Shown: positions 1-12,600 of the stretch, piece after piece
Layout of the letters: the number at the start of each line of letters is the position of its first letter
How positions within the stretch are numbered: position 1 is the first letter of the stretch
Assembly (NCBI GenBank): GCA_036768485.1
Contig: JAVLUZ010000142.1
Coordinates: 19,762,764 to 19,826,763 of the forward strand
Direction: 5' to 3'
Source of the DNA: Mermis nigrescens
Lineage: Eukaryota; Nematoda; Enoplea; Mermithida; Mermithidae
DNA length: 64,000 nt
The notes under the pieces: generated by a model
What the model saw: only the letters and a program-made list of their open reading frames with translations
The model's database searches: none
What the model was told of the DNA's origin: nothing
Translations under genes and position numbers: made by a program

Positions 1-589
1 TCCGCTTAAAAAATTCATGTACAGTTTATGGTAAATAGCGATGAGATGCATAGCGCCGAAATCTTCGTTTCTACTGGGAAAATCGTTTTGCATCTTCGCA
101 TTTACGCATTATTTTAAGCATTTAATTACTATCATTAAATTATCCCAAATCAAGTCTTGTACGATTTACGAATAAAAAGTGCAGATTCTTACATTTCTTC
201 CCCAGAATGTTAATGTGGGGTAAGTTTATGCACGTAAAGTGTAATTTTCGATCCACAAAATACTAGAATATAGTAAATAGTAAGGCGAAATTCGAACCTT
301 TTTAATGGAATTTGATAGAAGCTCCGTATTTTCTTGCATGGACTCAACTACATAACTTTCAAAATTTTTTGATGGCTATGAGGGGGAGGTAGCCAATCTT
401 CCGAATTAAATATGTGCCCGTGGATGAATGACCCGATTTTTCAGTATAGGCACTAAATATCCAATTTTATTAATTTTTCTATTGAAGCCTGATGAAAAAT
501 GCAGTCACGTGCAGACGTATGTACATGGGCAGTAGTAGAATTTGGGGAAGGAGTAGTGTAAAACTCAAAAATCCTGAGAAACATGCCAA
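1..589. other. AT-rich noncoding stretch
   Basis: I see no convincing exon, RNA gene or bounded element here. The sequence is AT-rich and has stops in all frames at short intervals. It ends where the first copy of the GATGCACAGCATGGCC-type repeat begins. Confidence 0.5.
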
Positions 590-1365
590 AAATTCTGCAC
601 AGCATGGCCGATCTGGGGGAGAGTTCAAACATTGAGCTTTTTTGGGCCAAAATGACTTGAAAAACTTATAAGATCGGTAAAACTACGTTTATACAGTTTC
701 TGTTTTTACACAGCTCTTTTGAAGAAAATTTTCAATCATCCTTTTTCGGCCTTCATTTTGCCTCATTTTTCGTCCACAAATTTTTTGTTCTTCCATTCTA
801 GGGGGTCTTGACCAGACATGCACAAGGGGGATTGGAGGGCACCTGACCCCGCTTACCCCAGAATGTAAAAAAAATTTTGTCGGGAAAATGAGGCAAAATG
901 AAGGTCAGAAACGGATTAAAATCGAAAATTTTATTCAAAGATGCTTCAAATTGACCGGAAATCGTTTAATGTAGTTTTGACGCTATTTTAGCGCTCATAC
1001 TAGTTTTTCAGATCATTTTGGCCCAAAAAGTTCAATTATTGACCCCTTAAATCGGCCATGCTGTGCACCTATGGTATAGACCCCCAAACCCTCCACGTAC
1101 ATGTTTGGTCTCTACCTGTAGATGCACAGCATGGCCGGTCTGGGGGGTCAAAAATTGAGCTTTTTTGGGCCAAAACGACCTGAGAAACTTGTATAAGCGC
1201 TAAAATAGCGTCAAAACTACATTATTACACAGTTTCTCGTCAATTTTAAGCACCTTCGAATTAAATTTTTTAATTTTCATCCGTTTTTGGCCTTCATTTG
1301 CCTCATTTTCACCTCAAAATTTTTCATTTTCCCATTCTAGGGGGTCCCCACGTGCATGTCTAGTC
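590..1365. repeat. Three copies of a GCACAGCATGGCC MITE-like repeat
   Basis: Three related copies of about 240 bp lie side by side. Copy 1 (about 590-825) reads GCACAGCATGGCC ... GGGGGTC ... CAGACATGCAC. Copy 2 (about 810-1065) is the same in reverse, ending GGCCATGCTGTGCAC, so copies 1 and 2 form a tail-to-tail inverted pair. Copy 3 (about 1118-1362) is forward again and is flanked by gtctctac and gtctctaa (7 of 8 matching), which looks like an 8-bp target duplication. Shared internal landmarks are TTTTTTGGGCCAAAA, GCGCTAAAATAGCGTCAAAA and a CCATTCTAGGGGGTC end. Further copies lie near 12560-12812, 22435-22670 and 58740-59008. The 8-bp duplication suggests a hAT-like non-autonomous element; the superfamily is inferred. 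Confidence 0.65.
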
Positions 1366-2590
1366 TCTAATCCCTAACCCTTCATCGCCCATAATTGATT
1401 TCAAGGGCGGTGTTTAGTGTGGTAGCCGCCGCTCCCCTATTGTGGCCTTATATATGAACATAGTTGTTGAGAGAAGGAATGGATCGGTTTCGTTTCGTAA
1501 TAATGTTCGGCTGCCTGCATAATTTTTTAAATTTTAATAAATTTCAAACTTTGAATTAATAACACTTTATTCAGATAAAGGCAAAAGTAAAACGCCACAA
1601 AGAAAGATATCATACATAGTACATGTAATAAATGCGGAATATTGTTAGCCTGAAAGATAGTTTCTTGTAGCCTGAAAGCCCTATATTTTTATAGCAGTTT
1701 TGAAAGCCGTTTTAGGTCAGAAAAGTTCTGCTGGTCCCCTCCCCAAAATAGCGGTCATTCTGTGTGCCCACATGTCGTTTTGTTTGTATTGTTTATCAAG
1801 TTGGTTAGATTTCTCATGTGCCATTGAGCATGCTGAATTAACTGAGATTAAGCACGCTGATAATAAATATGTACCATCTAACATTAAAAGATCGATCTCT
1901 CATAATCTGTTTCACATTTTGTCATAAATTTAAAAACTATTTCATCTCTGACAATAATCTGACAGATTGCGATTATAGCATTGATCTGCTCTGTCATTAT
2001 AGTTACCTCTCGGCTTGCTGTCGATGAAAATTCTTGAAATCTATGCACTAAGTCACGTGAAACCAGTGATCTAGGATTTTCCTAAGGGGGCGCTACCCCA
2101 ACTTCTCCAAAAACAGTCAAAAATAGGTTCAAAAGTTTGCCTTTAACGTGCGAAATGGCATTTTTCGGCGTTTAACGTTATCTACTTTTATTTAAAATCC
2201 CTTTTGATACAATATTTTTCTAAAAATTTTGAAAAAATTAAATTCCTTTGACTTAAGGGAAGCGCCGGAAAATTTGTGAAATTTATGCGAAAGGACCTTG
2301 GATTTGCTGCTTAATTTCCTGCATTCATAGCATTTGACGCATACCGTCGAAAGTTTTTGAAAGTTACGCTTGAAAATAGAAGAAATCTATGCTGGAATAG
2401 CTGTTTATGCTTTTGAAATTGTTTTGAAACGTATTCCATGAGCAAAATATGGCTTCCAGACCGCCAAGAAAGTAAAGAAATGTCATTAATAATTATTATC
2501 CGGCGCAAAGCGCTGGAAACATTTAAGAAATCGTGATCACTGACAGCTAAAAATCATCGCAAATCATGCATCCATTTTGTATCTCGCTAA
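1366..2590. other. Noncoding, no bounded element recognised
   Basis: No gene recognised. A segment near 2061-2520 starts CAGTGATCTAGG and ends GATCACTG and contains a copy of the ccGGCGCaaaGCGCtgg hairpin near 2500, so it may be an old hAT-like copy. I could not find matching flanking duplications. Confidence 0.4.
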
Positions 2591-4001
2591 TAGTGGTGCA
2601 CCGGTTCCTCATTTTCAGCCGTTACCGATACCCTGCTACCGGCGCCGGTACCGGTACCATTATACATAAACATATTTCATTATAGTGCCTGTATTTATGG
2701 GGAAATCATTAGAATGTGTAATCAGACCATTGTCACAGGGATTGACCCTGGAGGTTTAGCTGTAAAAAGACGAGTTTAATAGCCTGTTTTAAAACAAAAT
2801 TTCAATGTTAAAATAGAACAAAATTGCCTTTATCCCACAATATTTATTGAATTTCAAGCACTGTTGTAAAGTGATTGTACTTTATAGTTTTTGATTGTCT
2901 TTACCTTATTTTCTATATTATTTTTCCATTCTCTTTCTGATAGGTCTAGTGACCAGACAATGCATGTAGGGTAGTAGGTGCAGGTGCACACCATGGTCAA
3001 TCTAGGAGTTATCGGATATTGTGGTTCAGTTCTGACTGAGGACCAGCTGATGAGCTCCACTCAGATGAAACTTCATAAAAATTTGTGGAGGAAAAGTTGA
3101 AGCAGCGTTGAAGCTACCTCAGTTCAGAGTTTCTGATTGATTTCATGCGCTTTTGAAAAAAATTGATGTGTTCAGAAAAATTTTTCTAGATTGTTCTGAG
3201 TGATCCATGCCAGGCCCCAAATCCTTCAAACTGAATCTCTTTTCTAGAATGGAAACAGGCGAGCTTTGCTGGCTGAAAAAGAAAAATTTAGTATAAAAAA
3301 ATAAAAAGTTTGAAGAGGCATATACTTGAAATCAAGTAGAAGCTGCGAATTAACATTTTTGCCTTCATTTTAATATTTACAATTTTTTGAGATCATTCGG
3401 GCTCTGTAAACCACTCTGGCTAAGCCTCTTACAAACCAACCACGAGGTGCATGTTATATGTTGAAAACTTGTCAATCCTTACACTTACAACCTGCTGTGC
3501 TCTGATTTTGAGGCTAAGAATGAAAAAGAGACAGAAATGGTTTTACCTCTAGCGGTTTCTAACCTTACCAAATGTTTTGTCGTATTTTTAGTTTCGGTTG
3601 AAGTATTAATACGAGTATCAGCTGCATTCAGTTAGCAAAATCAAATGAGGATAGAGCTAAGCTAAAAAAATTTATATCCGACAAATACTTTTTTCAGACC
3701 GGAACGACTAATTAATTAGTCTTAATTGTGAAAATACCATACACGTTTTGATGCATAATTCATGAGTCATTGGTTAAAACTGGATGAAATGAGCAATTTG
3801 AAATGGTGGGACGAAATTTTCAAATAATCGACCCTTATTTTTATATCCTCATATTAACTTTAGTGTAGTCTGCACTTCAGCGATGCTCTTTCACTTAAAA
3901 CTTAGAAAATAAAATTTATAATATTGATACCGGCCGGTACCAGGGTGATACCGGTACCGGTACCAGCGCCAGTACTGGTACCGGTGCCCGGTGCACCCCT
4001 A
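2591..4001. mobile_element. hAT-like non-autonomous element with CCGGTACC arrays
   Basis: Ends are TAGTGGTGCACCGG (left) and, read inward from the right, TAGGGGTGCACCGG. Flanks are ctcgctaa (2583-2590) and ctcactaa (4002-4009), an 8-bp target duplication with one mismatch. Just inside each end lies a GC-rich array of CCGGTACCGGTA/GGCGCC-type motifs, in strong contrast to the AT-rich interior. No transposase frame is present, so it would need mobilising in trans. The terminal TAG-G-TG pattern and 8-bp duplication point to the hAT superfamily. The same array type recurs in the element at 46972-48149. Confidence 0.8.
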
Positions 4002-5039
4002 CTCACTAACTTTTTTGGCTTATTGGGGGCCCCTCTTAAATCCGCCCTGTGCGAAACATACAATACTTTAAATAAAACCACCTTATCGTAAAATTTTAGA
4101 CAGGAGTGTCATTTGTGCTTCTTATTCGTACATAGTAAGATGTTACTACGGTAACAGATCAAAACAAAGTACGTTATATTTATGATCTCTGTAATTATAT
4201 TCCTCGCATTACTGAAATATCAAGTTTGTAGTAATTTTCATAGAAAAGATCAGGCCCGTATCCAGGATTTTTTATTTCGGGGGGGAGCCGAAAATTTTTG
4301 AGGCCAGATATCTCGAAAACCATCAGGAGATAGGCGAAAATAAAGGCAGTTTTGAGCGTATCTCGGCGAACTCTATACGATGGTGAAGAAAAATTTCAAA
4401 AAAAAATCAAAAATTTTTCACTCCATTTAATATTGATATACAGCAAATTTATCATTTAAGCTGATTTCTCATCACTTAATCGACGAATTATTTCTTATCT
4501 CTTGCCTTTGCACTTAATCATTGTGCTTTACAGAGAAAAACAATGCAGTTAATGAATAATTCAGCGCCAAGGGCCGAAAAATTGACATATTCTGCATATC
4601 AATTTCAAATTTGAGCGGTTTTGAGCGGGCTAGAAAACAATCTACTATATATTTTTGAAAGTTTGTTTGTTTGTATGTTCGTATGTTTGTGCCGGGTTGG
4701 CTCCGGCCCAATGAAATTTGGTGGGCTGATATTTTGGGCCGAGGTCGGTCCAATGGGGGAAGGAGCCGTAGCGATCTTGAAATTTCGACAAACGCACCCA
4801 TTGGCCCTGGGCAGGGAGGGAGCAGGGTTTGGCCCCTGTGCTATAAGCCTCCACGATTTCGGGAGATGGCCGATTTTTTGCTATTTTTTTCAAAAATTAG
4901 TTTATACTGTTTGTATACGGATACCCCGGCCAAGAGGAGCATGCCTGGCGACACTATGTACATTGTTATATGTTATAGCATTGGTCGGCACTGTGAAACA
5001 TCAAAATACGGGTTTAACCAAATGATGCTATAACAGAGG

Positions 5040-5455
5040 CAATTTTATAAGATAGGGATGGTATGAGATACTATGTGCAACAAGATAAGCAATGCTATAA
5101 GATAGGACGTGATATAAGATACTCTGTGCTACAGGATAGGCAATACTATAAGATAGGACGTGATATAAGACACCCCGTGCTACAAGATAGGCAATGCTAT
5201 AAGATAGAACGTTATAAAAAGATACTCCGTGCTACAAGATAGGCAATGCCATAAGATAGGAAGTGATATAAAATACCCCGAGCTGCAAGATAGGCAATGT
5301 TATAAGATAGTATGGGATATAAGATACCCTGTGCTACGAGATAGGCAATGCTATAAGATAGGTTTGGTATAGATACCCTGTCTGTGCCATAACATGCAGT
5401 GATATAAGATAGGAGATACCATCAGCTATAACATATCACGTGATATATGACACCC
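5040..5455. repeat. Minisatellite, ctataagatagg-type unit
   Basis: A diverged tandem array of a roughly 55-60 bp unit with the recurring pieces ctataagatagg, gatataagatac and gctacaagataggcaat. About seven copies are visible. It lies inside the hAT-like element 4251-6390. Confidence 0.8.
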
Positions 5456-5459
5456 TTTG

Positions 5460-5905
5460 CTACAACAAACAAAAAATTTTTAAAACATCAAAAATATGGT
5501 TTGACCGAAAAAATTTTTCAAAACATCCTAAAACATCAAAAATATGGTTTGACGAAAAAAATTTTCCAAAACATCCCAAAACATCAAAAATATGGGTTTG
5601 ATTAAAAAATTTTCCAAAACATCCTAAAACATCAAAAATATGGTTTGACGAAAAAAATGTTCCAAAACATCCCAAAACATTAACAATATGGGTTTTATTA
5701 AAAAAATTTCCAGAACACCCCAGAACATCAAAAATATGATTATGGCTGAACAATTTTCAAAACCATTCTGTAACGTCAAAAATATGGATTTGATCAAAAA
5801 AATGGTTGACAAAAGAAATTTTAAAAAAATCCAAAAAAATAAAATATGGTTTGTACCAACAATTTTTTTAGAAATATCCCAAAAACATCAAAAGTCTTGA
5901 AAAAT
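5460..5905. repeat. Minisatellite, aaaacatcaaaaatatgg unit
   Basis: A tandem array of a roughly 47-50 bp AT-rich unit: aaaacatcaaaaatatggttt, then gacgaaaaaaatttt, then ccaaaacatccc. About eight to nine diverging copies lie inside the hAT-like element. Open frames across it (rich in Phe, Asn and Gly) are by-products of the repeat period and are not genes. Confidence 0.85.
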
Positions 5906-6398
5906 AAAAAATACAAGAGACATATTAATTCCATATAGCTATCAGGCTCTAAGTTCAGCCCGGGCAACACCGGGCAGCTCAACTAGTAAACAATAAATAC
6001 GGCGCGAAGCGCCGGAAAAATTTCATGTTTTCCATGTCATAAGTCAAATTTGAGCTGTTTTGAGTGAGCTAGAAGGCAAAAACTATAACTAAACAATGAA
6101 TCCGGCGCACAGCGCTAGAAAAAAATTGACATGCTCTCTATGTCTAACTCAAATTTGAACGATTTTTAGCGGTTTAGAAGACAAAACTATACAGGAACAA
6201 TAAATCCGGCGCGAAGCGCCGGAAAATTTTGAGTTTACTTGCTCAAAAGTACGCTAAAAACCTGTTTTAGCGGTGTTTTAGACGCACTTCGCCAATTTTA
6301 AATTTTTCCCTTTGGGGGACCCTTGGGAAAAACAAAAAATTTTTCCTATTTCGGGGGGGGAGGCCCCCCCGCCCCCTGGATACGGGCCTGGAAAAGAT

Positions 6399-6529
6399 TA
6401 TGTAGCTTGATAGTTATTTTATGTTTTAAATGTGGAAACAATTTGCTATTTTCAAGATCAGTATCAGAAGCAAAAGACGTCGACATATTTTATATTTTTG
6501 ACTCGAATACAGGCTGGTCGAGTTGAGAA
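6399..6529 (+). promoter_or_regulatory. Presumed promoter/5' UTR of the CEP43-like gene
   Basis: The 131 bp between the hAT target duplication and the CEP43-like ATG is the only unique sequence upstream of the gene. It holds no obvious TATA box. The in-frame TGA at 6524-6526, two codons before the ATG, fixes the start. Any promoter element further upstream must lie within or beyond the transposon. Confidence 0.4.
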
Positions 6530-6613
6530 ATGTCTTCTGACGACGGTGACGTTGAGTTGAGAGATTCCATAATTGAAGCGCTTGAGAAGAATGGAACTTT
6601 GGCGAAACTTAAG
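6530..6613 (+). CDS. CEP43: CEP43-like exon 1 (start codon)
   Basis: 28 codons beginning MSSDDGDVELRDSIIEALEK and ending LAKLK, phase 0, followed by the donor GTGATC at 6614. An in-frame TGA two codons upstream fixes this ATG. It matches the first helix of the FOP dimerisation domain, which in the human protein reads ELRDLLVQTLENSGVL. A minus-strand open frame overlaps it but is only a shadow. Confidence 0.9.
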
Positions 6614-9600
6614 GTGATCGAGCCGTTTCTAGGTGCACGGGGAACCTGAATAACTGTACACAAAAGGCACGAGTGTATCCGTTCTAAATTTTGCAGGCCG
6701 TTTTCGGGGTTTAGCTGATCTACTTTTTGGCTGAAAACGAACGAAAACAAAAAGGAATGAAAAATGCTCCACAGAATATTTAAACTTTTGTAAGAAATGC
6801 TTACAATAACTCAGGATAGTGCCTACCTGGACAAAGACCGGTCTTCCAATTTGTATCATCACAGTACAGCAGCCCAAGTTTTGGTTAATTGTCCTTTAAA
6901 AATTCGTTTGTTGCTTGCTTGTTTTGATGGTTGGTGAGTTATTGGTTCATTTATTATGTATAGGTTGGTCAATCATTACATTAGGTGGTTGGTTACTTGC
7001 TGATTGACTGGTTATTGGCTAACTGATTAGTTTTGGTTTTAAGATTATTTTCACATATTTCTCTAGCTTCTCTTCGTTTTTCCGCAATTTGTTCGCCTTT
7101 TTCGCAATATTTTTCATTGGTTCATCTATCGCATTAATGGTTTTTTGAAAACAATTGAAAAGCTTCTTCTTTTACAGGCGCAGTTGAGGGCTAGCGTTTT
7201 TCTCGCTATGGAGGAACAAGAAAACGACAGGGTAAGTTGCGTGTACCGTTATGAATCGTTAGTGCTTCTTTAGTGATTGATTGATTTGCAATAAAATGCT
7301 TCCAGATTTTAACAAAATGCTGCTGACCGCTTACAGAACTCTAAGTTTCTTAGGAAATGCCAAGACTTTGTAGGAAGCTTGTCAACTTAATTTGTTGCCT
7401 TTTTGCTCGAAATGTTTCGTCGGACAGGCAATCACATATTCTCCGGGGCGTAACCAGCCGGAGGGCGGTTCCCCCCCTCAAATGGAAAAATTTCAAATTT
7501 TTCCCAAGGTTCCTAAAAAAATTAAAATTCTAGAAGTCTACTGAAAGGACAGTCAAAATATGTTTTCAGCACATTTTTAAATAATAAGAATAAATAAGAA
7601 ATCCGGCGCCGCGCTGGATTTCTAATTTATCTTATATTCATTACCTCAAAAGCCCAGACTTCACTTAAAAATAGTGATCAAGTCAAAATTTGGAAAACCG
7701 CGAAACTAAATGCAAAGACAATAATTTCGGAGTGTTTTAGGAGTCAAGCTTAAATTTGATCTCGAAAAATTAGTAGGTTAAACGATAGATTTTTTATATA
7801 CAGATTTGAAATCAAGCAAAAAATTCTTGCTTTTTGTTAAATTTTTCTTTTCACTATGGTATAGATATTACGATAAACGATGAAACCTAATGGTTCTCGA
7901 GATGAATACAAAAATTTAGCCTCCCTCCCTGAAATAAAATCCAGCTTACACACCTGCATACTTATTCGTCATGAAAATAAAACTTTTGTGGAGTTGGCGA
8001 TAAAACCAAAGGAATTGACATTGAGCAACGGAGACAGGACATGCTGCGTGATTTCTTCACTTTGCATCAAAATTAGTTTGTGTTTTCATTGTTGCTCTTG
8101 AGCTTATTTTTCATCATTTAATATATAAAAGCTAAAATTTTACTCGGAACCTTTGATTAATGATAATTTTTCAGTCTTGAACCTGAACTTACTTGAACTT
8201 ATGCTTTATGAATGTCAGTGACGGTATTTTACTGAACAATGCCTTGTGGTGACTAATGGCAAATGATCCCTGATAACTCCACGTCATTGGGCGCGATGTG
8301 GAGCGGCTCTTTTTTGTTTCAGCTAGCGAGACGTGGAACAGCTACCTCCATTAATTAAGAGCAAATTCAGCTCATGATAGTCATATTGGACGGTTTCAAA
8401 AAACGCGTTGATTTACCGTCAGTAGCCGTACAGCTTTGATACTGCAATGGCTTTTCATTTCTTAAATGTGTTCCTGTCATTTATTTTCTTCATTTATTTA
8501 CCTTTGGACTTTTTTATATACATTTACTGAAGAAATTATGCCTGATTAAAGCGAATTTGATTGTCAAAGACGTGACGCCTAAAGGAAGAGAATCAAAATT
8601 TGTTGATTTTAGCAGCTGAATAATATTTGACCTTTCAGTAAAACTGCATAATAAGACGCGCAAAATTCGATGTAGCACCAAACAGGTTGCCGGTTATGCT
8701 AATTGTTTCTTTCTCGGGCTTTTCGCGAAATCTTTCATTTTTTAAACGATTGAAAAAATTTTTAGGTACTTAATTTCCTAAGAATACGTTTGGAAATCAA
8801 TTGTTTGTGAAGGGCTCGAAGGCCAAAATTAGATGACTTAGATTTAATATGTTAAGAGAGAATTAGTCCAGTCATATCTTTTAGATGTACATGCGAGTGG
8901 TAACAGTAGATAACTCGGGTTGACGATCATTGGGAAACGGATTGAAATCGTATCCACTCATCCAAAGTTTCGAAATTTTGTTAAAGAGGTAGTTTTCCAT
9001 TGGTGGGTAGAGTTAAAAATGACTTTGTATCATTATTGATCAATAAATACAACAAATTTTGCCCAAAAGCGGGGGAGGGATAATAAATGTCAACTTTTGA
9101 GGAGGGGGAAGGCTGACTTTGAATAAGTAATCATGCCGTACCGCTGTTACAGGTGTGGTCGGATCCCTTGAACATTCACTGGTAACGTAACATTAATGTG
9201 GATATTATTCTTTCGCCATGCCCGATTTCCTTTTTTTATACTAGGGAAAAAGCGTACTTCGTAACGAAGACGTTCAAAATCTTATATCAACGGACAAAGG
9301 ACGCTTATGCCTTGAATTATTTATGGATTTTTTAGCTTGCTTTAAATTGGAAGCGTCTGCCTCCGTATTAAAAATGGAAACCGGAAAGGTTGTAATTGTC
9401 TTTCCATTTTTTGTTTTACTAAATTTTTTAGAAACATTCTCGATCGTATTATACATAGAGATAAGTCAGGCACTGGTCCCGGCTGAGGCCCTATAGTGAA
9501 GCATAGAAAAGATAAATATAATCTTAAATAAATTAAGAACGTATCAAAAGAAGTTAGTGAAATTTAATCTTTTTCTATCGAATTGTGCGCAGTAATTTTT

Positions 9601-12600
9601 ATTTTATTAGTAAAATAATCTTGAATTAAGTTTAAATATAGCTTAAACTGCGTAATTAAGGCTATTTATTCCAAAAATGAACGCATTTAATCGATTATTG
9701 TCAGGACTGTCGCTATATGCTACATGCTAAGACGGATTAGCTTTTTTCCATAATATTTACAATTTCACCCATCAAACTGTTGCATTATTTTTGATTAATT
9801 CAAGCGCTTCGTATTAAATGACAGGACAACTCTCTTCATTTTGATGTATTCTACCGAAAATCTTGTTTGCGTATTATAAAATTTTGACAGCGTGCATTTC
9901 CTGTATTAGAAATGGAATTTTTAAAATTTTTATTATTGAAGAATGTTTGATCAATTCGTGCAGAAATTTTTTTATATCTGTTGTTTTCTGTAAATATTCT
10001 AAGGAAAGATATTTACCTATTATCCAGATTTTTTTAAATACGACTCATTAATCTGCATTTGTTTGACGAAAGATAAACGTGGACGAATTAGGCTTCTATT
10101 TTTTGTTTCTTAGAATTGATGTTTTTTTGAATAAATGCGATTATGCAGTCAAATAGTGCTAACGTACGTCAAGATGAAAAACATTAATGTTGTTTCGATT
10201 TATCTTTTGTCGTGTAAAATTTTTAGTTTTCCGTTAATCTTCCAAATGATTATTTTAACTTGGAAAGCAGGTTTATTTGTTCTTTTATGTTTTATGATGC
10301 CTTGCCTATATGATTTTTTACCATACATACTCAACTGTTTTATCAATGGCTCACTAAATATAGTGATAGTACTTTGCAAGATGTTTGAAATCATAAGTGT
10401 AAATCGTTGCTGCTATACATGCAGACATGTAACAGGGGGATGGGGGGATTCCCCCACCCGAAGTTGGCTGTCTCCCTTATCTCCCCAAAGCCAGAAAATT
10501 TTTGACCCCCCTTCGATTTTTGGAAACAATTAAAATTTTTAGTCGTTTTTCCGCATTTTTTTGGCCGTTTTTGGCTAAAAATTGGCAGTCATTTACCCTT
10601 TCCCCTAACAATGAATGGTTTGGGACCCCCTTCCCCCGAAATTTTGAGCCGTTACATGCATGCATACATGTAAAATGTATGCGGACGGGTATGTATCCCC
10701 TGCATTAGGTTTGACCATTTCGCCATGCGTGGACTATTCCGAAATTCTAGGGGTTCAAAAATGTTTGCAGTTCAAAAAAGGTCGAGGATTAATTGTAGAG
10801 GTTTAAAATGCCATTTATTTAGATATTTCTAATCAATCTCCCTTTATTGGTATCAAAAAATCGCGAAAAATAGAGACGACCTTTTAAAATGAAATTCCGA
10901 ACCTCTGTGGCTGGTTTTCTGAATTCTGGGAATCTCAATTTTAGCACTCACGAGTACGCGTATTTCTCACCCTCCGGTCCGATGCCAAGTTTTTAATTAC
11001 TCCGCCTCGAAATTCTTGTGGAAATTTACTTTTTAAAGCTTGTTGAAGATATTTTTTGCTGGTTTTTAATCCTCAGTCAGTAGGCTAAAACGGTTTTGGA
11101 AAAGTGTTTAAAATAGTAAATTTCAGATAAATCATCTTCATGATTTGTAGAGGATTAATAGCATTCGCTAGAGAAAAACGTTGCTTATCCGTTTCTGTGT
11201 CCTTATTTCGTCGCAATAAATTTAAACTGACTCTAACGAATCGGTGAAATGTCCAAAACATATTTCGTAAAAACATAACGATCCAACTGATTACATCTTT
11301 AGATTAAAGATAGGAGTCGGCAAGATTTAGCTAATCAGCTGGGATTATCATTGACTGAGTCGGAAATCAGCGGCTTTACACCCTTAATGGAGTTCCTTTT
11401 TGAAAAATGTGCCATCTTCAATAAAAGAGTAAGAATATCTATGAAAAGCTGAATATATGGATTCATTTTTTATAATTTTACCTACTACACCTGCGTACAT
11501 ACTTCGAGTTTCACTGAAATGAATTATGTTAAAATCCGAACTTTATTGCTCCTCTAATCGGGAAAAGTGAAAGTGCTTTTAGATAAGAATTGATATGACA
11601 GTTCAAAATTGAATAAGCTGTGTGTCTGCCTGATCGAACAAATTGAAAAAAGCCCAATTTTTGAGACTGAAAGACTTTGATTTATGATTAATTATCGAAA
11701 TCGAAGTAAATACTTATTGTCAATAATTGCTCAGCAATGATCGTTTGGAAAGCGAGCTCAAAAACAATGGTAGAACTGAAAGAACTAAGCTAAATGATTG
11801 CTTTGAAAATGCAGCAGATACGTACATATGAAAGATGCTTTTCCCTTCCTAATTTCCTTGCATTTTTAAGTCAAATGTAAATGCATCTAGATGAACTCAT
11901 CGAGCCGGTAAAGTCAGAAAAACAGGACAGTGTTTGTAAAACCAGGGCCGACCTTAGGGCTGGGCCAACTGGGCCATAGCCCAGGGCCACCACCCTGATA
12001 GGGGCCACCACCACCCAAGTTAAATTTTTTTTCAAAAAGTTTACGCAAAAATTTATTATTAGACAACAAAGAACTCTATTATTTTCATCTTATACTTACC
12101 GGTCAGTCAACGAAAACATTAAGCATAAAAAATGACGCAAGAACGCTTGAATACTTTAGCCTTAATCTCTATTGAAAGAGATACAGCTGCTTCATTGGAC
12201 TATTCTGAAATGATACAAGAATTTTCAAATATTAAATCTCGTAATTTTTGATTGAAAACATTATGTAAACATAAAGTACACTTACCATAATGTATGGGAG
12301 TGAAATCTTGCAATTTTAGAAAAATGTTACTAAGAATGACCAATAAATTTTTGGGGGCCACCATTTTTGCTTTTGGCCCAGGGCCTCCAGCTATCTAAGG
12401 CCGGGTCTGGCAAAACGATTGAGATTCATAAGCGCGACGCTATTTTACGAGCGCGACGCTATTCATGAGCGCGACGCTATTCGCTAGTGCGACAGTAGTC
12501 AGATGCGCGACACTATTCAGAACAGCGAAATGCGTTTGAAAAACGGAGGGAAAATCCGTCTTATGACCAAATATGCTCGGGGTGTGGTTTGGGAGGTCTT

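Larger units (their letters stand above)
4251..6390. mobile_element. hAT-like non-autonomous element, 2.14 kb
   Basis: Perfect inverted ends CAGGCCCGTATCCAGG (left end, and reverse complement at the right) are flanked by the perfect 8-bp target duplication gaaaagat (4243-4250 and 6391-6398). The CAG-start ends and the duplication length are hAT hallmarks. The interior has no transposase but carries two minisatellites (5040-5455 and 5460-5905) and three hairpins of the GGCGCGAAGCGCC type near 6000, 6093 and 6206. The right end lies only about 132 bp before the start codon of the CEP43-like gene, so the element probably sits in or next to its promoter. Related short copies are at 16141-16521, 20574-20935, 54486-55361 and 59912-60997. 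Confidence 0.9.

Noticed and set aside
4621..5033. Open frames of 120-134 codons on the plus strand
   Set aside because: They lie inside the hAT-like element 4251-6390, in several overlapping frames and both strands, with no similarity I recognise.
5460..5753. 97-codon frame with repeated NHIFDVLGCFGKFF-like units
   Set aside because: A translation of a 47-50 bp tandem repeat inside a transposon, not a repeat protein gene.
5460..5905. Possible CRISPR-like array
   Set aside because: The whole unit repeats without unique spacers, and the context is a eukaryotic transposon.
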